This document shows positions 11,127 to 22,973 of a stretch of DNA of 64,000 bases, in pieces; position 1 is the first letter of the stretch; each line of letters opens with the position of its first letter. Both the position numbers and the translations under genes were made by a program. Under the pieces are notes generated by a model. That model had not been told where the DNA came from. It was given only the letters and a program-made list of their open reading frames with translations, and did not search any database. The stretch is from Chlamydoabsidia padenii (Eukaryota; Mucoromycota; Mucoromycetes; Mucorales; Cunninghamellaceae), in contig JAIWND010000064.1 of assembly GCA_025330725.1 (NCBI GenBank), positions 1-64,000 on the forward strand, in the 5' to 3' direction.

Positions 11127-13142
11127 TTACCTTTGAAGATGAAGATATACAATGAGCTGCACAATATTGAACATTTCATAAACTACATCTGAAGCTATAC
11201 GCATCATATTATCATATTGATTTTTGAAAAGATGTTCTGGCACGACCATCTCAAAAAGTATATACACTAGGACGCCCACGCGCTGAGTCCTCAAATTGCG
11301 CAGATAAATTTCCTTCAACGCATGATGCCACGCTTTAACGTAATTATTGGTCTTTCTGTCATAATCGCACTACCGTAAACAGCATGGTTTTAAATTTGAA
11401 AAGGTTTTTATTATTAACATCAACAGTCGCAACAACATAACAGGGTATACTATTCTACAGATTCCTTGTATCTATATCACAATCACAATCACCGTCCATG
11501 CCATCATCACCATCTATGCCACCATCACTATCCATGCCACCATCACTATCCATGCCACCATCACTATCCATGCCACCTAAGGACTTACCTCTCTCCAAGC
11601 CAATGACCACTTGTCTTTTTTTCCAAGATATTCCCGGTTGAAGTAAACAACCAGGGCAGACCCATCCCACACATCATCGGCTACACCATTGCATTCTTCG
11701 AATTCCCGGCAAGCTTCTTCAAATACATCATTGGTTTGGGAAACCATCATCGCAATCATTTGTCAAAGTACGCCCTCACGGTAGGCCTTGTGTTCCGTTG
11801 CTGTTGGTGCTGTTGATCCACGCACGATGACCTTCACTTTCTTGACGATGTTTTACCTCCAGGCTTTAATATATGCCACTGGCAAATCACAATTTTCGTG
11901 TCATCACCAAACGCAGTCTTGATACCAGCGATTTCAGCATCCGAGCTGTCGATCATCACTTGACAAGGAGTGTAGCCATGGTCTTGTCGAAGTCACTGAA
12001 GCCAGAATTACACAGAGTAAGAAGACGCATGATTGATGACCATAAAATCAACGGGTTGCCCTTTACCAGTTTCAGATGATCGTACCACCAAGGTACAGAG
12101 ATAGCAGAAGTTCCTTGGACTAGTGACGCAGGTCTTGTGTGAGGAGTCTAAGCATACAATCCTACCATCCTTTCGTAAACACTATACCCAAACAAAATAA
12201 AGAGTCAACAGTAATATACCACCTTGTTCCTTCGTCTTTTTTTTTCCCCATATACTTACGTTCATTTGCCATTGAGAGCAGAAAGCAAAGGCAAACATCC
12301 CATCGTTCATCGTCTGCATATTCTTCGTAAAGCAATAACCACCAGACTGGACGATTTTTTCCTTCCACATTACCAAACTTTTCGCCAGATCAGTATCGAG
12401 TTGAGACTTGGATTTCATCGTCTTGTTCATCTGATAATACACCGACTGATAGGTGAGACGCATTGATTCTTCGATATTCGCATTTTCCCCCATTTCCATA
12501 ATTAATGCCAGCTGATTGGCATCCTGGCGTAAGAGATGTTTAATGCTGATCCAGGTCATCTTGTTTTCAATTAACTTCTGAAGAGCCAAACGAGCATCTC
12601 GACTTATGGGCGCTGAGACCATGTTCTGAATGCTTCCGGGTGTATGTCCAGTGTGTCCCCAATGGTATTCGATAATAGTTTCCGTGGGGTTTTCTTCGCG
12701 GATCAACATCTTCAAGTACGCTTCACATCCACAAGAAATCGGATCGTGAGAACGAGCAGAGCTGGTGGACGGTTTGAGCGCTCCAAATCGGTGGCAACAA
12801 TAAGTCTATAAAAAAAGTATACGTTAGTAGTTAGATGAATATATATTATACGGACACTTACTTCTCTATAACGAAGTGCATATTTTCGTTTCTTAATTGT
12901 TGGTTCAATAATTGCACCATAAAGTGTTCCATCGTGATTGCCAAACCTTTGAAGGAATATAACATTAGCCTTGCGAGTAGGTCCACTTGTTTTGTCGTAT
13001 AAGGAGAAGTTGCACCTTTGTTCTTCTCTTTTACGGAAGGCACAAAATCACAACGAGGCATGGTAAACTTGGTGGGTTCTTCGCATGTTGAGAGGACTTC
13101 ATGAAAAGGTTCCACAGTACCGGTCGTGTGTCTATTCAACAA
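11127..13142 (-). pseudogene. MULE-family transposase relic (family shared with 59-62 kb copy)
   Basis: The minus-strand N-terminus starts MLNRHTTGTVEPFHEV at 13142. After an intron at about 12795-12857 comes a Cys-rich DNA-binding region (YCCHRFG..., SCGCEAYL). Then come PISRDARLALQKL and NANIEESMRLTYQSVYYQ. After another intron (about 12190-12245) the DDE core reads CLDSSHKTC, VMIDSSDAEIAGIK and ICQWHILK, then KEIYLRNLRTQRVGVL. Several stops and a gap interrupt it, for example after SSYSV, inside LKPGG(stop)NIVKK, and before QMIAMM. Every block has a counterpart in the plus-strand copy at 59.3-62.0 kb. The SWIM zinc-finger part is missing; the sequence stops at 11127, where the Fanzor relic begins. 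No inverted repeats were identified. Confidence 0.75.
11496..11577. repeat. 18-bp minisatellite, about four units
   Basis: The unit CCATGCCACCATCACTAT recurs head to tail. On the minus strand it would code (GMDSDG)n, an insertion within the decayed transposase between VYFNREYLGKKDKW and KEIYL blocks. It is probably replication slippage in dead sequence. Confidence 0.8.
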
Positions 13143-13218
13143 AGTAATGGCGGATTGGATAATTGACCTTTTTTTTTATAATATATAAAAAGAGGAAGGC
13201 TGAAGGAAGAGGAAGAAA

Positions 13219-13276
<58 letters not shown>

Positions 13277-13656
13277 CTTCCTTTCATCCTCGATGATTTA
13301 AAGCGGCAGGGTCAAGTCTATCGGTATTCGAATCCTTGTTTTACTCAAAATTTTACGCAGCATCAATGATATCGGAATTTGAAACTGGTGAGAGGGCGTA
13401 AGCACTTTTTTTCAGATCCCTTGATTTTCGTGTGCCTCTCACTATTTTCTCTTCTTTTTGCTCCCCCCCCCCTTTTTTTTTACTGCCTTGATACATTTCA
13501 ATCAACGTCTCCCTCTCCTTTATTGATTATCTTTATTTATTTTTTTTATTATATTTTATTTGCACTTGAATCCAAAGTTTGGTAAGTAAAACATACTAAA
13601 CAGTGAAACAGTGAAACAGTGAAACTAACTCATAAGATGGTGTTTGATAGTCAACC
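13143..13656. promoter_or_regulatory. SEY1 upstream region with 56-T tract
   Basis: Contains an uninterrupted T run at about 13221-13276 and pyrimidine-rich sequence up to the SEY1 start, including a triplicated CAGTGAAA around 13600-13623. No gene was seen. The poly(dT) tract may be a nucleosome-depleting promoter element or the edge of a decayed insertion. Confidence 0.4.
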
Positions 13657-16568
13657 ATGGACACAACAGCAACAACAGAACCCGTCAATACAACTAGTGG
13701 TAGTGGAGAAGGAATCTCTACAACTGATTGGGACCAAGATACAAAGTTGATTCCTCGCCTTCAATTGGTAGACGAAGACCAGAAATTCACGTAAGAGAAG
13801 AAGAAAAAAGAAACTAAAAGTGTACGTAACGGCCAACTCATCATCTTTATTTTATATAGTCAAGTACTTCCAGACTATATGAGCCAATGGGGACTTGGTG
13901 AAGCAGGGTTTAAATACAATGTGGTAGCTGTATTTGGCTCTCAAAGTACAGGAAAAAGTAAGCACTTGTAAAACCTAAACAAAACAGCAGTAATGGGGTT
14001 ACTAAAACATCTTTTTTTTTTTTCTTTTCTTTTACCTAGGTACTTTATTGAATGGTTTGTTTGGCACTTTATTTGATGTGATGGACGAATCACAACGTAG
14101 CCAAACCACCAAAGGGATTTGGATTTCACGTGGTCGTGGTATGCATGTATTGGTGATGGACGTCGAAGGCACCGATGGTCGTGAACGTGGTGAAGACCAA
14201 GACTTTGAACGTAAATCGGCCCTCTTCTCCATGGCAACAAGTGAAGTCATTATCCTCAATCTATGGGAACATCAAGTCGGGCTCTATCAAGGTGCTAACA
14301 TGGGTTTATTGAAAACTGTCTTTGAAGTCAATCTACAACTCTTCCAACATAGTCAAACTTCAAAAGAAAAAACCTTATTGTTGATTGTCATTCGTGATCA
14401 TGTTGGCTCTACTCCATTGGAAAACTTGGCCAAGACTCTACAAAATGATTTGGAAAAGATATGGGCTGGATTGTCAAAGGTAAATAATTAACTAACTAGC
14501 TAGTATTCTTACTGGTATTCTTACTAACCTTTTTTATTTTACTTTTCAGCCTGAAGGATTGGAAAACTGCAAGATACATGATTACTTTGACTTTATGTAT
14601 ACTGGTCTCCCTCACAAGATCCTCCTACCAGAAAAATTCAATCAAGAAGTCGCCAATCTCCGTCAACGCTTCAATGACCCTCAACATCCCAACTTCGTCT
14701 TTCGGCCTGAATATCACAAACGTATCCCTGCCGATGGTTATCATATTTATGCTAGTGGCATCTGGGACAAGATCTTGACCAACAAGGACTTGGACTTGCC
14801 TACTCAACAAGAATTGTTGGCTCAATACCGATGTGACGAAATTGCTCAGGCTGCCTTTGATATCTTTGCCACTCAACTACAAGCCTTCAAGCAACCCATT
14901 CTGGAAAAGGGACAGACTATTGATGACCTCGGGCTACAAATGCAAACTATTCGAAAGGAAGCCATGGACTCGTTTGATAAAAATGCCTCACGCTATCACC
15001 AAGGTGTTTATCAAAAGAAACGACAAGACATGCTGGTCAAACTCAACACTCAATTGAACGTTTACTTTGTCGGCCAACTGAAGAACTTGCATAAAAAGGC
15101 CATCACTTTGTTTGATACCACATTGAAACAAGAACTGAAAAAGGCGACTTATAATTTCAGTCAAGTGGTGACGGATGCTCTTGGTTCGGCCTCGGATTTA
15201 TTCTTGTCAGGTGCTAAAGAAATGGTCTTGTCGGATACTGATTGGTCTTATACTCACGAATTGGCCATCTTGGAGGAAGAATTTGATCAAGTGTCTACCA
15301 AGGCCCGGGCGGATGAATTCAAAAAAATGAGCAAAGCTCTGACGGTAAATAAAAATAAAAACATAAAGATAAAAATAAAAAAGCCATGACTTACTTGGGA
15401 CTAACCAAATAAATAATAGAAACAAGTTGAAAATGAATTGTCTGAACCAGTGACTATTGCTTTGAATGATCCTCAACCAAACACATGGCATAAAATCATC
15501 GAAGCTTACAAGACCACAGTGGAAAATGGTGAAGCTACTTTGACCAACAAGGCGAAAAGTAAGTGAGATAAGATGAATTATAAACACAACACGATATACT
15601 TATATTCGTTTGTAGGCTTCAGCTCGACTGATGAAGAATTGGAAGAATCCTTATTGGGTTTGAAACGGGAAGCTTGGTTGGTCTTGCGTAAAAAGGTGGA
15701 TGAAGAATTGGCTGACACGATGTTGTTGTTGAAGCTAAGAAACAAGTAAAGTACAAAAGTAAAGAAAAAAAAAAGCTTACTCAACCGTCTTCCTTTGGTA
15801 AACAGATTCGAGGAAAAGTTCAGGTATGACGAACATGGTCTGCCTCGCGTATGGAAACCCGAAGATGATATTGACACTTACTTTAAACATGCTCGGGACG
15901 ATGTAAGTATAATTTGAATGGATATAGCATAGAATCACTCACTCACTCACTTCTTCATTTGTTAGACATTGAAATTGATTCCACTGTTTGCCAAAATCGA
16001 TCTAAAAGAAAATGAAGGGTTTGAAATTGAATCCAATGAGGTAAGTAACAATAGTTTGCATGCAAAAAAGTAGAAACTAACCTCCCCCTCCCATTACATC
16101 AAGGACTTTGATTTTAAACAAACTCTGACGATCCTTAGTGAAGCCAAACAAATCGATATTACCAATCGCTTTAAACGTGAATCTGATGCCTTTTACCTCG
16201 AAGCCAAACGATCTGTGGTAGCCACAACGGCCAAGATCCCCATGTGGCTTGGCGGTGTGATTCTTGCTTTGGGATGGAATGAATTCATGGCGGTGATTCG
16301 TAGTCCTATCTATTTGATCCTGTTTATTCTATTGATTGCTGGTGGTTATGTGGTTTATGTATTAAATCTATGGGGTCCAATTGAACGGGTCTTGACAGTG
16401 GTGGCAGGTGAAGTCACTCGGATAGCCAAGGAACGGGTCATTGAAGGTGTGGATATGATCAGAGAACAACAACATCAGGCGGCGGCGGCTAGTAAAATTA
16501 GTAACAGTAGGATGAATAGTAGTGATTCCGTAGAAATGAATTCTTTACGCAAGGACAAGGATGAATAA
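13657..16568 (+). CDS. SEY1: SEY1/RHD3-family ER-fusion dynamin-like GTPase
   Basis: Nine exons: 13657-13790, 13860-13957, 14040-14479, 14550-15344, 15420-15558, 15616-15745, 15806-15902, 15966-16040 and 16104-16568, totalling 790 residues, normal for the family. GTPase motifs: G1 GSQSTGKST (split by an intron), G2 in QTTKGIW, G3 DVEGTDG and G4 IRDH. A long helical bundle follows, then two closely spaced membrane segments near the C-terminus ([20 protein letters not shown] and [19 protein letters not shown]) and a short cytosolic tail rich in Ser. The protein sits in the ER membrane and drives homotypic fusion of ER tubules, as atlastins do in animals. The start is the first ATG in frame, giving a Thr/Ser-rich N-terminus before [10 protein letters not shown]. 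Confidence 0.95.
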
Positions 16569-17303
16569 AAAAGTCCTTGGTCTGTAACACACCTATTTTT
16601 TTATTGCTTGTCTCTTCAAATATATAAAACATATTACTACTCGGCTTACATATCTATTCTTCTTCTTTTATGAATAAATGGATTGTCTCCTTTGAAACAT
16701 GATGGTATCTATTGGCCTGGGTTAATTATTTTCATTTGTATGTTCGTTATTAACTTTTTATTTTTTGGAATAAAAATAAGGATGTTCATGATATGGTTTT
16801 GCCGCCAGTCATGACCACAGAGTGGCCAAACAGTACTTTAGGCTCAGGAATATATCATGCTGGTTCATCGTCCAGTTCTAGGCAAGTGATCACTGAAACT
16901 GAAAGGCCTCAGCGATTCTTTCCCCTGGAACCATAATGGTCAACGAATCACTTGATCACCCTTGTTCCACTAGAAGGATATACACAGATTTCTTACGACT
17001 TTTGAAAAGCCCTGTGCCCTAAGTAGAGCAAGACACAGAATAAAAAAAGTGAGGAAGAAACTAGCTCTATTTATATTTTTTTTGAAAATTTTTTTCAGTC
17101 GGCGTTTCGACTGCTCGAGGGAAAAAATTTCTTATCAGAAAAAAAAAAACTGTCGGCGTTATAGTTTATCCTTGGAGCTTTTACTCTTGCGCGCAGCATT
17201 CCCCGCAGTGAAAGGAGGACGAGGCTTCTTTTTTACTCTTTTTTCCTGTTGACCTTTTTACTATCTTACTCCGACCTCCATCTTTTTATTTATATTGATC
17301 ATT
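16569..17303. other. Intergenic SEY1-AKR1
   Basis: No gene was seen. It holds the SEY1 3' end (several AATAAA-like sites) and a pyrimidine-rich leader before the AKR1 ATG at 17304. A short inverted pair (CAAGTGAT near 16884, ATCACTTG near 16947) is weak. Confidence 0.4.
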
Positions 17304-19911
17304 ATGGTTGATGCTGAAGATAAAAAGACACTCTTGACGAATAGAAACAGGAACGACTCTGATGAAGAAGGTGGTGACCTATCTACCATTAAACAACAAC
17401 AACTACATCCTTTGAAACAACAACCAGGTCTACCACATCATCAACCAAGTGCCGTTTTACCGGCTAATGGACTTACTCATAACCAAGCTCAGGCACATAT
17501 TGTATCTAATCCACAAAGTAAGATTATCTCCCCTTTGACGAATAACTTACTTGTGTTCGCTGATTCTTTTTTTACAACAATGTGTGTGTGGTAGACATGA
17601 CCCTTTTCGAGGCGGCACGACAAGGTAATTTCCAACAAATCTGTCATCTTTTGGAAACCAAGACGGCATCTGTCCATGATGTCGATGATGATGGTGCCAC
17701 TGCACTTCACTATGCGGCGGTATCGAGCGAAGCTTGTACCAAATACTTGATGGATCGAGGTGCCATTGTCGACCAACCAGCGGGTGAACTGTTAGCAACA
17801 CCGTTACACTGGGCAACGCGACAAGGACAGCTACAAAATGCCCATCGACTGATTACTGACGGTGGTGCCGACCCGACCCTGAAAGATGGCCAAGGTTTCA
17901 ATGCCCTCCATCTCGCCGTTCATTCGACTCAACCCATACTGGTACTCTACTATCTCATTTTGGGTCACCTGGATATAGATGCTGCAGACACGATTGGTGG
18001 ACATACGGCGTTGATGTGGGCGGCATATCAAGGACAACCTCTGACATGCTCTCTACTCCTTCAATTTGGTGCCAATGTCCATGCCACGGATGGGACCGGA
18101 CTGACGCCTTTACATTGGGCAGTGGTGCGTGGACATAAAGGTTGTATTCGGAAAATGCTCGAATATGATGCCAATGTGAATGCAAAGGATATGAATGGGA
18201 AATCCGTGATGGATTTTGTAAAGGAAAAACAGCTTGAAATGGTGTGGCAACGTGCGGTTTTGGAATTTGACATAGTGGCGGAATCAAAACCGGCATTAAG
18301 GGATCGGATTGGGACTTATACTGGTTCGAAACCTCGTCAAATGTCAAAGGTAAAAAAAGTAAAAGTAGTAAAACGGAAAAGGTTGGTTCATCTCTCTCTT
18401 TCTCTCTCTTTCTATATATATATATATATACGTATATCAGCGCACCATTAATACCATTATTTACTTTTTACCTTACATTGCACTTGGTATGGCGTTAAAA
18501 TCATTGGATGTCTTCTCATGGTACCTTGGACTTCCTATGGCTGTACTGTCTCTGGTGGGCATGCATGTAATGATTGTCAAATACTTGATTCCTATTCCTC
18601 ATAATGAAGCTTTATGGAAAACACCTTACTTCTCTTGTATATTCCAATCCTCTGCTTTTTGGGTTTTGGTGACATGGACTTGTATACTTGTACCCAGTAA
18701 GTAACTTGGAAAAAAGAAAAACGAAAAGGAACCAAAAGGTGTGATTGGATGACTGGAATGGTTTGTTTTGATTGTTTCCATAGATACTGCTTATATGACA
18801 ATGACTCATTTGATCTTTATGGTCAGCTTCTTTATTGCAATATATCACTTTTATCATGCGGTAACGGCAGATCCAGGGTTTGTGAACAATGAACCTAGTA
18901 AAGAACAACAACGCCAAGATGTATTGGCTTTGGCGGACGCTCATGCATTGGATGTTCGACACTTTTGTGTGACATGTCTGGTAAGTGTGAGAAGATCAAA
19001 TGAAGGTGGAGATGAACCACTCAACTTGTCTTTTTTATTATGTATTTATAGATCAAGAAACCTTTGCGATCCAAACACTGCAAGATATGTAATCGATGTG
19101 TAGCAAGATTTGACCAGTAAGTAGTAAAGTAATGTGGGAGGAGACATGTTAATATTTTTACTTTTATCACACAGTCATTGCCCATGGATCTATAATTGTA
19201 TTGGTATCAAGAATCATCGATCATTTATGATCTTCTTATTGAACATGGTGATTGCTATTCTCTCATTCACTCAACTCTCCGCACAATGTAAGTCATAAAA
19301 GTAAGATTAAAAGAATTCATCTCTATCTCATTCGTCTCTTTTTTATTATTATTCTAGACCTGACAAGCTTATCATCAAACTATATCCGTGGTACGGATGG
19401 CACTTGTTTCCTCGGCCAAACCATCTGCGGCTACTTTCAGTATGATTCATGGACACTCTCTTTGACGATTTGGGTCTTGATTCAACTATCATGGTCAGTA
19501 TTCTTACTGGGTGTACAACTATATCAAATTGCTGTTGCCACAACGACAAATGAAAGTGCCAATGCACATCGATATTCCTATATGAAAGAAGGCATCGTAC
19601 CGGCGGCTGGCACTGTGGCTGACTCGGATGGTCCAACGTCAATTCATAACCATGGTGGTCCATCAAGCTTTTTACCATGTTTACAACTCTTTGCTGGTGC
19701 TCGGGCATTACATCGATCTCGTGCAAGACAGCCAGGACAGCAACAGTCACGTGGTAATCCCTTTGATAATGGGTGTTTGAAAAACTGTATGGAATTTTGG
19801 ACAGAGGATTGTGAAGGAAAGGATCAATCTCATATCAATTGGTATCATGTTTATAATGTCCAAGAGATAATGAATCAACACTATGATCATCATCATTTAT
19901 CGATAGCTTGA
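17304..19911 (+). CDS. AKR1: AKR1-type ankyrin-repeat DHHC palmitoyltransferase
   Basis: Seven exons: 17304-17517, 17595-18349, 18441-18696, 18784-18980, 19052-19116, 19175-19287 and 19358-19911, giving 717 residues. Order: a Gln/His-rich N-terminus; about six ankyrin repeats (MTLFEAARQGN..., GATALHYAA, ATPLHWATRQG, FNALHLAV, HTALMWAAYQG, LTPLHWAVVRG); two membrane segments; the cysteine-rich domain (HFCVTCLIKKPLRSKHC, CKICNRCVARF); DHHCPWIYNCIG spanning an intron; two further membrane segments; and a Cys/His-containing tail. It transfers palmitate from palmitoyl-CoA to cysteines of membrane-targeted proteins such as casein kinase I, at Golgi or endosomal membranes. The catalytic motif is DHHC, unlike the DHYC of budding-yeast Akr1. 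The start is the ATG in MVDAEDKK. Confidence 0.93.
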
Positions 19912-20639
19912 ACTTTCCCTCCTTTTTATTTTTTTGATATAGTGTCTACTGGTTTTATTTCCATACTATTAAAAAACTTATAGTTCTTAGCTTTTGTATT
20001 TCCTTTTAACGTAATTCCTAAAATGGATTAACCCGTCTCCTTTAGAATAACCCCAGATTCCTTGCCCCCCCCCTTTTAACTTTGAGCCACTCAATAAAAA
20101 AACCTAAATGCTGACTACCCTTTTTTATATCTGTTTTGCTCCATTCGCCTTATATTACTAAATGATGGTTGCAGTGGATGTGCTGGGACATCGTCGACGA
20201 TGATTCCACATCTGTTCAGGGTTGAATGCTAGGGTCTGATCACTGTAATTTGATTGGCCGAAGAACTTCCCGCTATTAATATCCACACACATTAGATCGT
20301 CGGCTATGATTAAAATGCCTTCCCTTCTATTCAAGCTCGAACACAATGGTCTAATTTCAGTAATCTGATTGGTCCCAGATTTTTCGGCGCTGAAATGCCG
20401 CCTCTTTTTTTTTTGTCCCTCTTCCTACCATTAGTCCAACATCGTTAACATATTGTTGGTACTTTACATTCTATCTATACTTCTTTTACACCTTCCCGGT
20501 ATTTCTTCTTCTCTTGACTCTGTCTTTCTCTCTCTCTCTCTTTTTTTTTTTTACTCAACTTCCCATTGTTTTGATCGATCAACAAGTAATCGTTGGAATG
20601 CATAATGCCTGAACATGATCACGACATCGATGAACAAAA
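19912..20639. other. Intergenic, AKR1 3' end to helicase relic
   Basis: No gene was seen. There is a diverged direct repeat: GGTCTGATCACTGTAATTTG at about 20232 and GGTCTAATTTCAGTAATCTG at about 20348, each followed by ATTGG. A CT-rich stretch (20520-20552) follows. It may be the non-coding flank of the transposon that carried the helicase remnant. Confidence 0.35.
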
Positions 20640-20961
20640 TGTTAGAAGAAGGGTATAAGGTAATTGGTGGAATAATAAAAAAAGGGGTGGTATAGTAAAA
20701 GGCACACATTGGGGACAACACATTTTAATACCACGGATTAATTTTACAAGCAAAGAAGGTGAATTCCCCTTTACCATCCGTCGTCGCCAGCTTCCTGTTT
20801 GCGCTGCCTCTGCAATGACCATCCATAAAATCCAAGGACAAACACTGAACCATGTTGGTGTCTACTCGAATGAAAATGTATTCACCCAAGGTCAGCTGTA
20901 TGTTGCACTCTCTCGGGCCACTGATCCTAATTCCCTTTCTGTGGGCTATTCCTCGATCTAA
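20640..20961 (+). pseudogene. PIF1-like helicase C-terminal remnant (Helitron-type)
   Basis: The reading frame ending in TAA at 20959-20961 gives HILIPRINF, then FPFTIRRRQLPVCAASAM, TIHKIQGQTLNHVGVY and FTQGQLYVALSRATDPNSL. These are the last helicase motifs (the T-x-x-K-x-Q-G-Q block and the QLYVALSR block) of PIF1-family proteins, which in fungi are commonly the helicase half of Helitron Rep/Hel. The upstream helicase motifs and any Rep domain are absent, and the 5' side breaks into stops before about 20690. Only about 90 codons remain. A host PIF1 helicase pseudogene is the alternative; the Helitron assignment is inference. Confidence 0.7.
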
Positions 20962-21954
20962 TTCTTCTCTCCCTCCTTCTGCTTCTAACTTTGTATATCG
21001 TGAAGTCCTTATATAATGTAGCTTTGAAATGGTAGTATAGATTTATTATAGTAGATGATATATGAATAAAACCTTTTTTTTTTTTTTAATCTTTGCCTTT
21101 AATTCTAATCACAATATAACGTAAATCCCACTAGGTCACTACAAAATGTACCAGGCTCTGTGAACAAAATCCCCCTTTTTGATCCAATGTAAATCATGCT
21201 AATTATGATTCCCGATCACGCCCCCCATCATGGTCAACACTCTTCAAACAAAATGTAACCCAACACAATCTATAGCCCAACATTTAATACACAAGCTGTG
21301 ACCTAGTCTGCGATACACAAACTGTAACAGGAGGAGACGGCCGGAGTTCGGTGACGAGCCCTGCGTTTATTAATTAAATAAAAGCAACAATAAAATATAC
21401 GATGTTTGAAAAGCAATCGTACATGTGATCAGCCCTTTTTGTCTATGGAAATGATAAAACTTACCACCGAGGTGCAGTGTGTGTAGGTTGCGTTAACTTC
21501 CCGGAAAATTTTGAACATGGTAAGGAGTGAACTGGGCATAGAGAGAGCGGATTCATACCAAGTGGTCAGCATTACTACATGAATTGTTTGATTGTATAGC
21601 CGTTGCAGCCTGGCTAACTACATTGGCAGTGGCAGAAGGAGAGCGGATAGAAGGCAGAGGAGAGAGAAAGACAGCGGATTTATCCAACCATATTGGAAGT
21701 AGTGAAAGGAGGGTGGGAAGAAGACATAAAGGATGAAGGGAAAAAAAGAGTTGACGATCAGTGTTGGAAAAATGATAGCGTGTGAAATCTGATGGTGAAC
21801 CAATCATTCAAACAATGGATAAGAATGTCTCAAAGATAGGAGATGGTCAGTGCTGGGGAAATCGTACGATTTTTAGAATTATGTCTAGATGTAGTCCACC
21901 AAATCAATTAAAAATAAGTAATACAAAAAGATGGGGTCTTTATTAGACGTCAAA

Positions 21955-22470
21955 TGGTTATGTTATATGTTAAAAGCCAAGCACCAAGTCCCTTGTGTCA
22001 ATTTGTCCGAACTTGCGATGACTTTACATGTCATGAAACCCACTTTGTATGCAAACCCCGCTCTTCCTTGATTCCTTACTAAGATTTTGGATGGGCTCTC
22101 CTCACTCCATTGTTAAATACTATAACCCATTTCCAATATACTTTGCCACAAAATTTAAGCGCCAAGATCCTTGTGTCAATCTGTCCAAGCTTGTAATGAG
22201 TTTTACCTGTCTTTTGCAAGAAAAAAGGACGAAGACTTTTTTAGACAGAAGCAAAATCATTTTCAAATCCCGGCAGTCCCTAATCAGAGTTGGAAGGAGC
22301 TTTGCCGCTCCATAGTCAACGGATGCTAATGATTAAAGTGGCCATGTGGACACTATGACCAATTTCCAACATACTTTACCGCAAGTTCAAGTACCAAGGT
22401 TCCTGTGTTAGTGTGTTTTTGGCTTGCAATGGCTTTTACCTTTCCTTTGTGACGAAAGATATTTTTTTTC
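21955..22470. repeat. Three diverged copies of a roughly 220-bp direct repeat
   Basis: Shared segments recur at about 21970, 22145 and 22370. Examples are CCAAGTCCCTTGTGTCAATT, CCAAGATCCTTGTGTCAATC and CCAAGGTTCCTGTGTTAGTG, each followed by a CTTGCRATG or CTTGTAATG block and a TTTACMTGTC or TTTACCTTTC block. The second and third also share CCMATTTCCAAYATACTTT ahead of it. No coding sequence was recognised. It could be an old tandem duplication or part of a decayed transposon. Confidence 0.6.
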
Positions 22471-22479
22471 TATGACTAG

Positions 22480-22662
22480 CCTTCGACCTCCGCTTCGCTA
22501 CGGTAAGTCGTCGCCCTCTCGGGAGCGGATAGGTGGTTTGGTGTGGTCTAACCTTTATGTGGTTTATTAGGCTCTAGGTTTTATCCCCCGCTCCCCTTGG
22601 CCTTTGGCCAAATGGTCGGCACTCACGGGTGCGGTGAAATCGACGTTTCAAAAAAAAAAAAA
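22480..22662 (+). mobile_element. Possible short retroposon with 3' poly(A)
   Basis: A GC-richer island inside AT-rich DNA (CTCCGCTTCGCTACGGTAAG, TCGTCGCCCTCTCGGGAGCG) ends in GACGTTTC followed by 12 A. The sharp composition change and terminal A run resemble a SINE or LINE 3' end. No target-site duplication and no polymerase III boxes were confirmed, so confidence is low. Confidence 0.35.
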
Positions 22663-22973
22663 GATTAAACCGAGGTTTAAAAGACGTTGAGTTTGAGATT
22701 TGTTGTATCTTTTTTTATACGAGATTTTTTATAAGAGATACCTTTTATATATCAATACATATATATATATAACTTATTTGTTTATTATATTCTCTCATAT
22801 AAATAATAAAATTTCTCTCTTGTTTTATCTTTTATCTTTGGTCCGAGGAGTGCTCTTTCCTTCCCCACAATTAGCGGGATTTAAACGAAACAATCAAGTT
22901 ACTCCTGGCACGTGAATACGAAATTACTTCTGCGAAAAATCTCCCTCTCCTTTTTTTCAATTGGAAAACATCC

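Noticed and set aside
10694..11155. 153-codon membrane-like plus-strand ORF
   Set aside because: Its hydrophobicity is the antisense of a Lys/Asn-rich Fanzor-like frame, which carries the recognisable motifs.
11496..11577. CRISPR-like repeat array
   Set aside because: The 18-bp units are directly abutting with no spacers; a minisatellite.
13318..13345. tRNA-like T-arm word TATTCGAATCC
   Set aside because: No matching D-arm, anticodon arm or acceptor stem nearby; no tRNA was found anywhere in the window.
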